From NCBI GenBank assembly GCA_026990035.1, contig JALSIM010000041.1, positions 62,001 to 126,000 on the forward strand: a stretch of 64,000 nucleotides of DNA, in the 5' to 3' direction. Positions 1-7,864 of the stretch are shown piece by piece. Both the position numbers and the translations under genes were made by a program. The notes beneath the pieces were generated by a model. That model was given only the letters and a program-made list of their open reading frames with translations. It did no database searches and was not told the DNA's origin. Numbering within the stretch: position 1 is the stretch's first letter; every line of letters starts with the position of its first letter. This DNA comes from Alphaproteobacteria bacterium (GTDB lineage Bacteria > Pseudomonadota > Alphaproteobacteria > Geminicoccales > Geminicoccaceae).

Positions 1-707
1 AGGGCCACCGCTTCGAGATCGATCCGTGCCCTCCAGAACAGCCGGTCGAGCCGTTCGGCCTCCCTGGCGCCGACCGCTCTGCGGGTCACCTCGTAGAGCT
101 CGATTCCGTCCCCGACCAGCTTCCCGCCCGTCGCATCCACACGCTCGACCAGGGTACCGTCGGCCGCCCGGCGAAAGATCACCACTCCCACCAGCTCCCG
201 CCGCTGGGCGGCATCGGCGTCCAGCCGGATCACGTCGCGTCCGCTCTGGATCCAGACGTAGTTGCGATCGCTGCCGAAACGCGTCCGCTTGAAATCGCCC
301 ACCCCCCAGTCCCGTAGCACCTCCGTCGTCGGCGGTACCAGCAGCTCGTCGTTGGCCGTCTGCAGCGCCAAAAGAAGCAGGGCCAGCGGCAGAACCCGCA
401 GGGCGAGCATCCCCGAGGACAGCCCGCTGCACCAGATGACGACGATTTCCCGGTGGCGGACCAGATCGGCGACCGCGAAAAGCCCGGCCAGAAGAGCGGT
501 CAGCGGCAGCATCTCCCGCATCAGAGAGGGCAGCCGCAGCACCCCGTAGGCGAGCATGGCGAGGAGCGTGCCCTCGCCGCGCCCGATGATGTCGTCGCTG
601 GCGTCGATCAGGTCGAACAGCAGGCCGAAGGCGGTCACCGCGAACATGATCGTCGCGAGGCGCAGGGCGAAATACCGTGTCAGATAGCGGCCGAGAACGG
701 TGGTCAT
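1..707 (-). CDS. lptG: LptG-type permease of the Lpt ABC exporter (3' end cut by window edge)
   Basis: Inner-membrane permease of the YjgP/YjgQ family, which with LptF and the ATPase LptB extracts lipopolysaccharide, or a related lipid, from the inner membrane. About 235 N-terminal residues are present. They begin MTTVLGRYLTRYF, typical of LptG, with hydrophobic segments near residues 13-35, 46-80 and 100-116, followed by the start of the periplasmic jellyroll domain. The ATG (705-707) overlaps the lptF stop codon, so the two are translationally coupled. The C-terminal half lies outside the window. It could be the housekeeping LPS exporter or a paralogue dedicated to the lipid made by the upstream genes; the sequence alone does not decide this. 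Confidence 0.85.
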   Translation of the reverse strand, partial: MTTVLGRYLTRYFALRLATIMFAVTAFGLLFDLIDASDDIIGRGEGTLLAMLAYGVLRLPSLMREMLPLTALLAGLFAVADLVRHREIVVIWCSGLSSGMLALRVLPLALLLLALQTANDELLVPPTTEVLRDWGVGDFKRTRFGSDRNYVWIQSGRDVIRLDADAAQRRELVGVVIFRRAADGTLVERVDATGGKLVGDGIELYEVTRRAVGAREAERLDRLFWRARIDLEAVA

Positions 708-1909
708 GCGGCCTCGACGTCGTAGCGCCGGCGCAACCAGGAAGCGGCCCTCTCGAACAACCGGTCGAGCACCGCGCCACGGGCGGGATCGGGCACCCGG
801 GTGGCCCGCCGGAGGAACAGCAGCACGCTCAGCGCCGCGAAACCCGCGAACGGCAGCCACAGGGTGGCGAAGGTGGAGAACAGGCCGTCGTCGGCCAGCG
901 CTTCGCCGGTCTGGAGAATCTGGCTGTAGCCGACCACCAGGAGGATGCCGACGACGAAACCGTAGGAGCGGCGGCCGCGGCGGCGCCCCAGGGCCAGCGG
1001 TACCGCCAGCAGGGGGAGGAAAGGTATCGACAGCGACCGCACCAGCCGCCCGTCGAGCTCGGCGGCGATCTCGGCCGGGCGGATCCCGGGGCGCGACTGG
1101 CCGCGCAGGGAAACCAGCTCGTCCAGGGTCAGCTCGCGCTCGTCCTCGCCCCGCGGCCTGAACCCGATGGGTTCGGTGCCCCGGAGATCGGTCGTGAACT
1201 CGCGGAAACGGACGGTCAGGGCGCTCGGCAGACGCTGTTCGCCTTCCTCCTCGCGCATCCCCGGCACCACCTGCTGCACGCCGTCCCGGAGACGGAGCAG
1301 CACCGGCCGCGTCGCCCCCTCGACGACGATCCGGCCGCGGGCCGCCGAAATCACGATGGCTTCGCCACGCTCGCCTTCCGAGTAGAGGAAGAGCTGCTCG
1401 AACCGCTCCTTGTCGGCGTCGAGCGTCTGGACGAGATAGGTGGTCCGGCCGAGGGTCGTGAACACCCGCGGCTCGAGCAGCGTCTGGAAGGACACGTTGG
1501 TCAGGGCGAAGACCGCCGCCCGGTAGGCGTAGCGGCTGTAGGGCTGGAGATAGCCCACCAGCGCCATGTGCAGGGCGATCAGCAGGAACGACAGCCCGAT
1601 CAGCGGCCGGGTGTAGCGCCAGATCCCCGCCCCGCCCGCCTGCAGCGCGTCGATCTCGCCCTCCCGCGCCATCCGGGCGGTGGCCATGAACACCCCCAGA
1701 AAGAGCGCCGCGGGCAGGGCGAAGCCCATGTAATGGGGGACCAGATAGCCGAGCATCTCGAGGATCGCGAACACGCTGCCGCGCCAGCCGACGACGAGAT
1801 TGACCACCCGCACCGCCCGCTCGGCGAGAAGGGCGATCAGGGCGACCAGGATGATGGCCCCCATCGGCCGCAACGCCTGCGCGAGAACGTAACGGCTGAG
1901 AACGGTCAC
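704..1909 (-). CDS. lptF: LptF-type permease of the Lpt ABC exporter
   Basis: The 401-residue partner of LptG. It has three N-terminal membrane segments (about 15-35, 46-76, 103-121), a periplasmic beta-rich domain in the middle, and three C-terminal membrane segments (from about residue 290), the standard YjgP/YjgQ layout and length. The motif region around ARMAREGEIDALQAGG after the second segment is typical of the cytoplasmic coupling loop that contacts LptB. Its ATG overlaps the stop of the metallophosphoesterase gene by four bases (ATGA), and its own stop overlaps lptG. This tight coupling to non-LPS enzymes is unusual and suggests a shared lipid substrate. Confidence 0.88.
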   Translation of the reverse strand: MTVLSRYVLAQALRPMGAIILVALIALLAERAVRVVNLVVGWRGSVFAILEMLGYLVPHYMGFALPAALFLGVFMATARMAREGEIDALQAGGAGIWRYTRPLIGLSFLLIALHMALVGYLQPYSRYAYRAAVFALTNVSFQTLLEPRVFTTLGRTTYLVQTLDADKERFEQLFLYSEGERGEAIVISAARGRIVVEGATRPVLLRLRDGVQQVVPGMREEEGEQRLPSALTVRFREFTTDLRGTEPIGFRPRGEDERELTLDELVSLRGQSRPGIRPAEIAAELDGRLVRSLSIPFLPLLAVPLALGRRRGRRSYGFVVGILLVVGYSQILQTGEALADDGLFSTFATLWLPFAGFAALSVLLFLRRATRVPDPARGAVLDRLFERAASWLRRRYDVEAA

Positions 1910-2859
1910 GGCACGCCGCCCGCGACACAGCCCGCGGTGGCCGCCCCCGTCGCGCGCGGCAGGTCGATCTCGCGCTCCAGGGTATCCTCCAGCCCCGTCC
2001 CCGTGGGTCGATGGCGCCGCAGCCGGACCGTCACGCGCCAGCCCCCGGACCGCCGCCCGATCTGGAATAGGAGGTAGCCGCCCCGCTTTTCCGGCCGCTC
2101 CTCCAGCAGCGAAGCCGAAGGCGCGACGAAGGCCGGCACCGGCCCGTCGGGACCGGCCAGCCGGCCCTCGTGAAAGCGATGCTCGTGACCCGAAAGCACG
2201 AGCTCGGCGCCGGCGCTCCGGATCACCGCGCAGAACGCCTCGCGATCCTCGAGCGCCTTGCGTGGCCGGCTCACCGGCAGCGGCGGATGGTGGAGGAGGA
2301 CGATGCGGAACAGACCCTCCGCCGCGAGCTGGCGCAGCCGTCGTTCCAGCCCTCGGAGCTGCTCCTCGCCGAGGCGTCCGGAGGCGTAGCCGGGAGGCGT
2401 CGGGACCGCCGTGGAAAGGCCGAGGACGGCGGCGGCTCCGAGCCGCCGCAGCCAGGGGAATGCCGCCCCTCCACCGTTCTCGCCGCCCATCCAGGGCGCC
2501 CAGCGGATCCAGCCCGCCTCCGCCGCCCCGGCGACATAGGCGTCGTGATTGCCCGGCACCAGAAGCACCCGCTCGGGGGGGGCGAGCTCGGCCAGCCAGC
2601 GGGCCGCCTGCGCGTATTCCTCGGGCAGGGAAATGTTGACCAGGTCACCGGTCACCAGGACGTGGTCGGGCGCCTGTCGGCGCATGTCGGCGACGACCGC
2701 GTCCAGCACCGCGCGACGATGCAAGTGCCGGCGCCGGAGAGTCCAGGACAGCCAGCCCAGCAGGCGCTTGCCGAGCAGCAGGCTCGGCCGCACCCGGGGC
2801 ATCGGCGCCAGATGAACGTCGCTCAGATGGGCGAGGCGGAGAACGGCCGGAGGATCCAT
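1906..2859 (-). CDS. Metallophosphoesterase of the calcineurin-like family
   Basis: A 317-residue binuclear-metal phosphoesterase. All signature blocks are visible: DVH at residues 14-16, GDLVN at 71-75, GNHD at 103-106, a histidine in LLHHP near 190, and GHEH near 225. No signal peptide is seen, so it probably acts in the cytoplasm. It starts one base after the stop of the nucleotidyltransferase gene and overlaps lptF by four bases. The family hydrolyses phosphomonoesters, phosphodiesters or nucleotide-linked pyrophosphates, so a lipid phosphate or CDP/UDP-type intermediate is plausible from context, but the substrate is not shown by sequence. Confidence 0.85.
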   Translation of the reverse strand: MDPPAVLRLAHLSDVHLAPMPRVRPSLLLGKRLLGWLSWTLRRRHLHRRAVLDAVVADMRRQAPDHVLVTGDLVNISLPEEYAQAARWLAELAPPERVLLVPGNHDAYVAGAAEAGWIRWAPWMGGENGGGAAFPWLRRLGAAAVLGLSTAVPTPPGYASGRLGEEQLRGLERRLRQLAAEGLFRIVLLHHPPLPVSRPRKALEDREAFCAVIRSAGAELVLSGHEHRFHEGRLAGPDGPVPAFVAPSASLLEERPEKRGGYLLFQIGRRSGGWRVTVRLRRHRPTGTGLEDTLEREIDLPRATGAATAGCVAGGVP

Positions 2860-2860
2860 G

Positions 2861-3655
2861 TCACGCCGCCTCCCGTCGCCGCAGCAGCCGCTCGGCGAGC
2901 TCGAGATCGGCCGGCCGGTCGACGTCGACCGCCGCCTCGGCGAAGGGCAGGACCACCGCCCGCGCCCTTCCGCCGATGCGGTCCGACGCCCGCTCCATGG
3001 CCCTCTCCAGGGTCAGCCGCCGCAACAGATAGGCCAGCAGGAGCCCGGGACCGAGTGCGCGGGCGATGCGCCACGGACGTTTGCGCTCCCGCTCCACCCG
3101 TCGCCAGAACGCGAGCACGGCGGCGGTTCCGGGGGCCGCCAGAAGGAACAGATTGGCACCCGAGAAGGCGCCGTCGCGGAACCGGAGGAAGGTCCGCCGC
3201 GTCGCCGGGAGAACCGTCCTGATGGTGTCCTCGGCGACGAGAGCGGCGACGAGGTCGGCAGGCTGCTGCGCGGCGAGATCGAGGAAGACCTCGATCATGG
3301 CCGCGGTCAGCAACGGGTGATCGGCGGTGGTCACCAGGAGCGGCGGGCCGGTACGCGCGAACAGATCCGCCACCGACCCCGACACGCTGGCCGCACAATC
3401 CGCCGCCCGGATGCGATCCGCCCGCAGCCGGTCCCGCAGGCAGGGAGTTTCCTCCAGCAGCGCCGGATCGGGCAGGGCGACATGGATGGTGCCGATCCGG
3501 GGCACGGCGGCCAGGTTCTCCACCACCCTGCAGAGCATCGGGATTCCCGCCACCGGCGCCAGGCATTTGTGACGGACGCCGGCCCGCGCGGCCACGGGAT
3601 CGGCCTCGCCACGGCGGTCGCCGGCGAGAACCAGGGCGGGAATCGCTGTCGTCAT
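2861..3655 (-). CDS. MobA/IspD-like nucleotidyltransferase
   Basis: A 264-residue NTP-transferase fold protein. The N-terminus carries a modified nucleotide loop (LVLAGDRRGEADP, residues 8-20) and the substrate-binding block HKCLAPVAGIPM (29-40). TTADHPLL at 109-116 supplies the metal-binding aspartate. Such enzymes join a nucleotide to a phosphorylated sugar, alcohol or cofactor. A longer upstream reading frame exists, but the ATG at 3653-3655 overlaps the stop of the acyltransferase gene (ATGA), which fixes the start. It lacks the GGxSxR loop of true MobA, and the operon has no molybdopterin genes, so activation of a lipid head group is the better guess. Confidence 0.8.
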   Translation of the reverse strand: MTTAIPALVLAGDRRGEADPVAARAGVRHKCLAPVAGIPMLCRVVENLAAVPRIGTIHVALPDPALLEETPCLRDRLRADRIRAADCAASVSGSVADLFARTGPPLLVTTADHPLLTAAMIEVFLDLAAQQPADLVAALVAEDTIRTVLPATRRTFLRFRDGAFSGANLFLLAAPGTAAVLAFWRRVERERKRPWRIARALGPGLLLAYLLRRLTLERAMERASDRIGGRARAVVLPFAEAAVDVDRPADLELAERLLRRREAA

Positions 3656-4791
3656 GTCAGGCGTTTTTCGAAGATCCGGTAGGTCTTGTACGGCACACCG
3701 CCGATCCCCTCGATGAGCTCGCGGACGGGACGGTTGTCCTCGAGGACCCAGGAAAGCTCGCCGCGTTCGACGCCGCGGCGGGCATGATAATCGTGGAGCG
3801 CGTCGATCACCAGCAGGGCCAGCGCGGCGCCGCGACTGGTGCCGTGGAAGCGCCGCGCCACCCCCATGAGCGGCATGCGCCAGGAACGAACACCGCGGAC
3901 CTTGAGCCGCCACAGCAGAACCGCCCAGCCGAAGGGCAGGATCCGACCGTCGAGGCCGCGGATCGCCTCGTTGAGATTGGGCAGGGTGACGCACATCGCC
4001 ACCGGCTCGCCGCCGATTTCGCCGATGGCGAAGCAGTTGGCATCGACCAAGGGACGGATGCTCCGGGCCAGATACTGCGCTTCCTCCTCGCCGAACGGGA
4101 TGAAGCCCCAGTTGTTCGCCCAGGCATCGTTGAAGATCCGGCAGATGGTGGCGATCTCCTCGCGATAGCGGCGCATGTCGAGAGGCCGCACCCGGATGTC
4201 GCCGGCGCGGCGGATGCGCGCCAGCATCCGCGCCACCCGCGGCGGCCAAGGCCTGCCGACCTCGAAATCGTAGGCGATCAGATCCTTGGCCTTGACGTAG
4301 CCGAGCTCCTCGAGGCGCTGCCGGTAGTAGGGGCGCGCATGGCCCATCATCATGCTCGGACCGACGTGGAAACCTTCGACGAGGAGCCCGCATTCGTCGT
4401 TGATCGAAGGGTTGAAGGGCCCGCGGATGCGCCGCATGCCGCGCTGGCGGAGATCGGCTTCGGCGGTCTCCAGCAGGGCCGCGAACACTTCCCCATCGTC
4501 CTCCGCCTCGAGAAAGCCGAAATGCCCGGTATCGTCACCGTAGCGTTCGAGATGGCGCCGATCGACCTGGGCGCTGATCCGGCCGACGCAGCGACCGTTC
4601 CGGAAGGCCAGCCAGTAGCGAAGCTCGATCCCGCGGAGAAAGGGGTTCCTGCGGGCGTCGAGATGCTGCAGGCGCTCGAACAGGAGCGGCGCCACCCAGT
4701 GCGGATCGCCGGCGTAGATCCGCCGGGGCATGGTCACGAACCGGCGCAGATCGCGCCGGTTCTCGACCGGTCGCACCTCGAGGCGGGTCAT
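3652..4791 (-). CDS. GNAT-superfamily acyltransferase; candidate lipid (ceramide-type) N-acyltransferase
   Basis: A 379-residue soluble-looking protein. The N-terminal half (DPHWVAPLLFE, GPFNPSINDECGLLVEGF) and the C-terminal half (NDAWANNWGFIPFGEEE, residues about 215-233; LEDNRPVRELIEGIGG near 350) look like a large GNAT-type acyltransferase, well above the usual 150-200 residues. It is 18 bases downstream of a fatty-acid hydroxylase and overlaps a nucleotidyltransferase. From memory, the bacterial ceramide synthase of Caulobacter is a GNAT-like protein in a gene neighbourhood with a nucleotidyltransferase, which makes that role a reasonable hypothesis. The family assignment is secure only at the fold level; a general N-acyltransferase is the safe call. 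Confidence 0.65.
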   Translation of the reverse strand: MTRLEVRPVENRRDLRRFVTMPRRIYAGDPHWVAPLLFERLQHLDARRNPFLRGIELRYWLAFRNGRCVGRISAQVDRRHLERYGDDTGHFGFLEAEDDGEVFAALLETAEADLRQRGMRRIRGPFNPSINDECGLLVEGFHVGPSMMMGHARPYYRQRLEELGYVKAKDLIAYDFEVGRPWPPRVARMLARIRRAGDIRVRPLDMRRYREEIATICRIFNDAWANNWGFIPFGEEEAQYLARSIRPLVDANCFAIGEIGGEPVAMCVTLPNLNEAIRGLDGRILPFGWAVLLWRLKVRGVRSWRMPLMGVARRFHGTSRGAALALLVIDALHDYHARRGVERGELSWVLEDNRPVRELIEGIGGVPYKTYRIFEKRLT

Positions 4792-4809
4792 CGGGCGGGA
4801 ACGGGCCTG

Positions 4810-5574
4810 TCAAGCACTGGCGCGACGCCGGCGGGCCTCCGCCAACTCCTCGTCGGCGGCCGACATCCGGGCCACCCAGGGATAGCGCTCGCGATCCTCG
4901 CCCGCATAGCCGAGATTGAAGGCGGTGGGACTCTTCGGCCATTCGGAGGGGCGGTCGTAGAAGGTGTGGAAGACCTGGTCCCAGAGATTGCTGGTGATGC
5001 CGTAATTGCCCTGCTCGTTGTGGAAGTGATGGGCGAGGTGCCGGCGTTTGACCTCCCGCAACCAGCGCGATTTCGGTTTGAAGGGGAGATGTTCGACGCA
5101 GTGGACGAACTCGTAGAAGCAGAAGATCACGCAGCCGGCGGCGAAGGCCGCGGCCGCGCCCGCCTTCCCGGCCACCAGCCAGCCGAGCGGCAGGGTGACG
5201 ATCGCGATCACCGGCAGGGTCGTGTAGAGCGCGCCGAACAGTACCGCCAGATCGTGGGGGTTCTGGTGATGGTCGTAGTGGATGCGTTTCCACAGCTTCG
5301 CCGTGTAGGGGCTCTTGTAGAGCAGCCGCGAATGCAGGACGTAACGATGGACGCAGTACTCGACCAGCGGGTAGAGCAGCGCCATGAGGGCGGCGGCGAG
5401 AAGCGGGCCGGTCGCGCTCTCCGCCCAGGCGATCGCCAGCAGGACGGCGATCACGGCCAGCAGGAGATAGATCTGGATCGCGTAGTAGGTGAAATAGGCC
5501 CTGACCAGATCGCCGAGGCTCATCCTGTCGAGACGGAAGCGCCTGGCGCTCCAAGGTCCCCAAACGAGCGGCAT
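4810..5574 (-). CDS. Fatty-acid hydroxylase / sterol-desaturase superfamily membrane enzyme
   Basis: A membrane di-iron oxygenase of about 254 residues. It has the histidine clusters of the superfamily: HRYVLH, HYDHH, HCVEH and HLAHHFH, interleaved with hydrophobic segments. These enzymes hydroxylate or desaturate lipid chains, carotenoids or sphingoid bases using O2. A frame extends 13 codons further upstream, but GGGAGG lies six bases before the ATG at 5572-5574, so I take that start. It is the first gene of the lipid operon and any promoter should lie in 5575-5685. Hydroxylation of an acyl chain or long-chain base fits the acyltransferase that follows. Confidence 0.85.
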   Translation of the reverse strand: MPLVWGPWSARRFRLDRMSLGDLVRAYFTYYAIQIYLLLAVIAVLLAIAWAESATGPLLAAALMALLYPLVEYCVHRYVLHSRLLYKSPYTAKLWKRIHYDHHQNPHDLAVLFGALYTTLPVIAIVTLPLGWLVAGKAGAAAAFAAGCVIFCFYEFVHCVEHLPFKPKSRWLREVKRRHLAHHFHNEQGNYGITSNLWDQVFHTFYDRPSEWPKSPTAFNLGYAGEDRERYPWVARMSAADEELAEARRRRASA

Positions 5575-5685
5575 GATCGCCCTCCCGAGATGACACCCGC
5601 CGGTTCGTGCCATTGCGATCCTAGCTAGTCCCGTGGACCGCCGAGAGCAAGCGCCGGACGGCGGGCGGAGCCGGCCGCCGTGGCT

Positions 5686-6780
5686 TCACCCGCCGGCGTC
5701 GCCGGAGGCGGACGATGCCGGCTCGTCCGGCGAACTCCATTCGCGCATGAGAGCCAATGCCAGCGCCAGCAGGGTCGGACCGAGGAAAATCCCGAGAAAA
5801 CCGAAGGCGGCGGCGCCGCCGATGATCCCCATGAAGGCGATCAGGAAGGGGAGCTTGCTGCCGCGACTGATCAGATAGGGGCGGACGATGTTGTCGGCGC
5901 CGCTGATCACGAGCGCCCCCCAGAGAGCCATGAACACCGCCCAGCCGATACCTTCCACGTAATAGAGCCAGATCGCGGTCGGGACCCAGACGAGCGGTGC
6001 GCCGACCGGGAACAGCGACAGGATGAAAGTGACGAAACCGAGCATGAAGGCCGCGGGCACGCCGGCGATCAGGAACCCGACCACCGCCAGCCCGCCCTGG
6101 ACGATGGCGGTGCCCACCGTCCCGTAGACGATCCCGCGGACCGTGTTCTCGCCGACGGCGAAGAAGTGCAGCGCCCCTTCACCGGCGATGCGTTCGCCGG
6201 CGGCGCGCAGATAGCGGCCGATGGTCGCACCGTCCCGGTAGAAAAAGTAGGCCGCCAGCACGCTCATGCTGACCTGGAGAATGGCGGTGCCGGCGGTGAG
6301 CCCGCTGGCCAGCACGAGATCCCGGAGCGGAGCCAGGAGCGGCTGCAGAATCTCCCCCACCCGGCTCGGATCCCCGATCACCGCCTGCCAGTAGCGGGCG
6401 AGATCGGCGCCGACCAACGGGATCTTCGGCAACCAGGCGGGCGGTTCCGGGGGGCCGTTGACGAAGGCGAGCCGGACCGCTTCCCAGAGAATGCGGGCGT
6501 TCTCCGCCAGCCGGGTGCCGACCAGCAGCAGCGGCAGCACGAAGGCGGCGCCGAGGAGAAGGGTCATGATACCGGCGGCGAGCGCCCGGCGCCCGCCCGT
6601 CCAGCGGCAGAGCCGGAGGTAGAGCGGCCAGGTCGAGACGGTCAGCACCATCGCCCAGAGGAGGGGCGAGAAGAAGGGGCGAAGCACGATCACCGAGCCG
6701 ATCAGCAGCAGCAGAACGACGGCGAAGCCGGCGATCTGATCGAGCCGCCCTCCGAGGGAGGGAAGAGTGGACCGCGCCAT
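5686..6780 (-). CDS. AI-2E/PerM family transporter
   Basis: A 364-residue polytopic membrane protein with about eight hydrophobic segments and the conserved C-terminal region around FPVGAPLVWVPTAIW and GADNIVRPYLIS, diagnostic of the PerM/YdiK/TqsA family. Members export small molecules or ions; some move autoinducer-2, and others act as Na+/H+ antiporters. The frame runs open far upstream, across the divergent nitronate monooxygenase gene. The ATG at 6778-6780 with GGAG eight bases before it is the sensible start, since the first membrane segment begins shortly after. It stands alone. Confidence 0.85.
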   Translation of the reverse strand: MARSTLPSLGGRLDQIAGFAVVLLLLIGSVIVLRPFFSPLLWAMVLTVSTWPLYLRLCRWTGGRRALAAGIMTLLLGAAFVLPLLLVGTRLAENARILWEAVRLAFVNGPPEPPAWLPKIPLVGADLARYWQAVIGDPSRVGEILQPLLAPLRDLVLASGLTAGTAILQVSMSVLAAYFFYRDGATIGRYLRAAGERIAGEGALHFFAVGENTVRGIVYGTVGTAIVQGGLAVVGFLIAGVPAAFMLGFVTFILSLFPVGAPLVWVPTAIWLYYVEGIGWAVFMALWGALVISGADNIVRPYLISRGSKLPFLIAFMGIIGGAAAFGFLGIFLGPTLLALALALMREWSSPDEPASSASGDAGG

Positions 6781-6913
6781 GACATGCTCCGCAGAAGCTC
6801 GGCCCCATCCGCCGGAAACCTCCGGGGAAGAAGGGGGTACCGCCCGGTGGCCCACCTTGTCAGCCCGCATCGGGCGATGCAAGGTCGCGGCGGTGCATGC
6901 GGGGGGAGGAAGC

Positions 6914-7846
6914 ATGGCTCTGCCACCCGGCCTCGAAGGACGTCTGCGACTGCCGCTGGTCTGCGCACCGATGTTCCTGGTGTCCGGCCCGGAACTGGTG
7001 ATCGCCGCCTGCCGCAGCGGCGTCATCGGCAGCTTTCCGGCGCTCAATCGGCGCAGCAGCGAGGAATTCGCGGGCTGGCTCGAGGAGATCGAAGCGGCCC
7101 TCGCCGGCGAGGCGACGGCCGCGCCTTTCGGGGTCAATCTCATCGTCCATCGCAGCAACCGCCGTCTCGAGGCCGATCTCCGGGTCTGCGTCGCGCATCG
7201 GGTGCCGCTGGTGATCACCTCCCTCGGCGCGGTCCCCGACGTGGTCCGCGAGATCCACGCCTACGGCGGCCTCGTCTTCCACGATGTCGCCAACCGCCGT
7301 CACGCCGAGAAGGCGGCCGAGGCGGGGGTCGATGGTCTCGTCCTGGTCTGCGGCGGCGCCGGCGGCCACGCCGGCACTCTCAACCCCTTCGCCTTCATGG
7401 CCGAGGTGCGGCGGCTGTTCTCCGGCACCATCCTCCTCGCCGGGGCGCTGTCGACCGGCCGCGACATCCTCGCCGCGCAGGCGATGGGTGCCGATCTCGC
7501 CTACATGGGCACCCGTTTCATCGCCACCCGTGAAAGCCGCGCTCCCGACGCCTACAAGCGCATGCTGTGCGCCGCCGGCGCCGGCGATATCGTCTACACC
7601 GACGCCGTCTCCGGCATCGCCGGGAGCTTCCTCCGCCAGAGTCTGGAAGCCGCCGGCGTCGATCCGCGGGCCCCCGCCCGCGGCGATCTCGCGGCCGAGC
7701 TCGAACGGGGCGAGGTCAGGGCCTGGCGCGACATCTGGTCGGCCGGCCAGGGGGTGGCGGCGATCGCGGACGTCCCCCAGGTGGCCGAGCTGGTGGCGCG
7801 CCTCGAGCGGGAATACGCAGAGGCCCGCGCCCGGCTCTGCGCCTGA
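6914..7846 (+). CDS. Nitronate monooxygenase (2-nitropropane dioxygenase family)
   Basis: A 310-residue FMN-dependent TIM-barrel enzyme that oxidises alkyl nitronates to carbonyl compounds and nitrite. The family blocks are present: LPLVCAPMFLVSGPEL at the N-terminus, VNLIVHRSN, VCGGAGGHAG (FMN phosphate site with the catalytic-type histidine), and MGTRFIATRES near residue 200. The ATG at 6914 follows GGGGGAGGAAGC, a strong ribosome-binding site, so upstream in-frame starts are not used. It is divergent from the AI-2E transporter. Some relatives are enoyl-ACP reductases (FabK type), but nitronate oxidation or detoxification is more likely. Confidence 0.87.
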   Translation: MALPPGLEGRLRLPLVCAPMFLVSGPELVIAACRSGVIGSFPALNRRSSEEFAGWLEEIEAALAGEATAAPFGVNLIVHRSNRRLEADLRVCVAHRVPLVITSLGAVPDVVREIHAYGGLVFHDVANRRHAEKAAEAGVDGLVLVCGGAGGHAGTLNPFAFMAEVRRLFSGTILLAGALSTGRDILAAQAMGADLAYMGTRFIATRESRAPDAYKRMLCAAGAGDIVYTDAVSGIAGSFLRQSLEAAGVDPRAPARGDLAAELERGEVRAWRDIWSAGQGVAAIADVPQVAELVARLEREYAEARARLCA

Positions 7847-7864
7847 TGCGGCCGCGAGGCGGGC

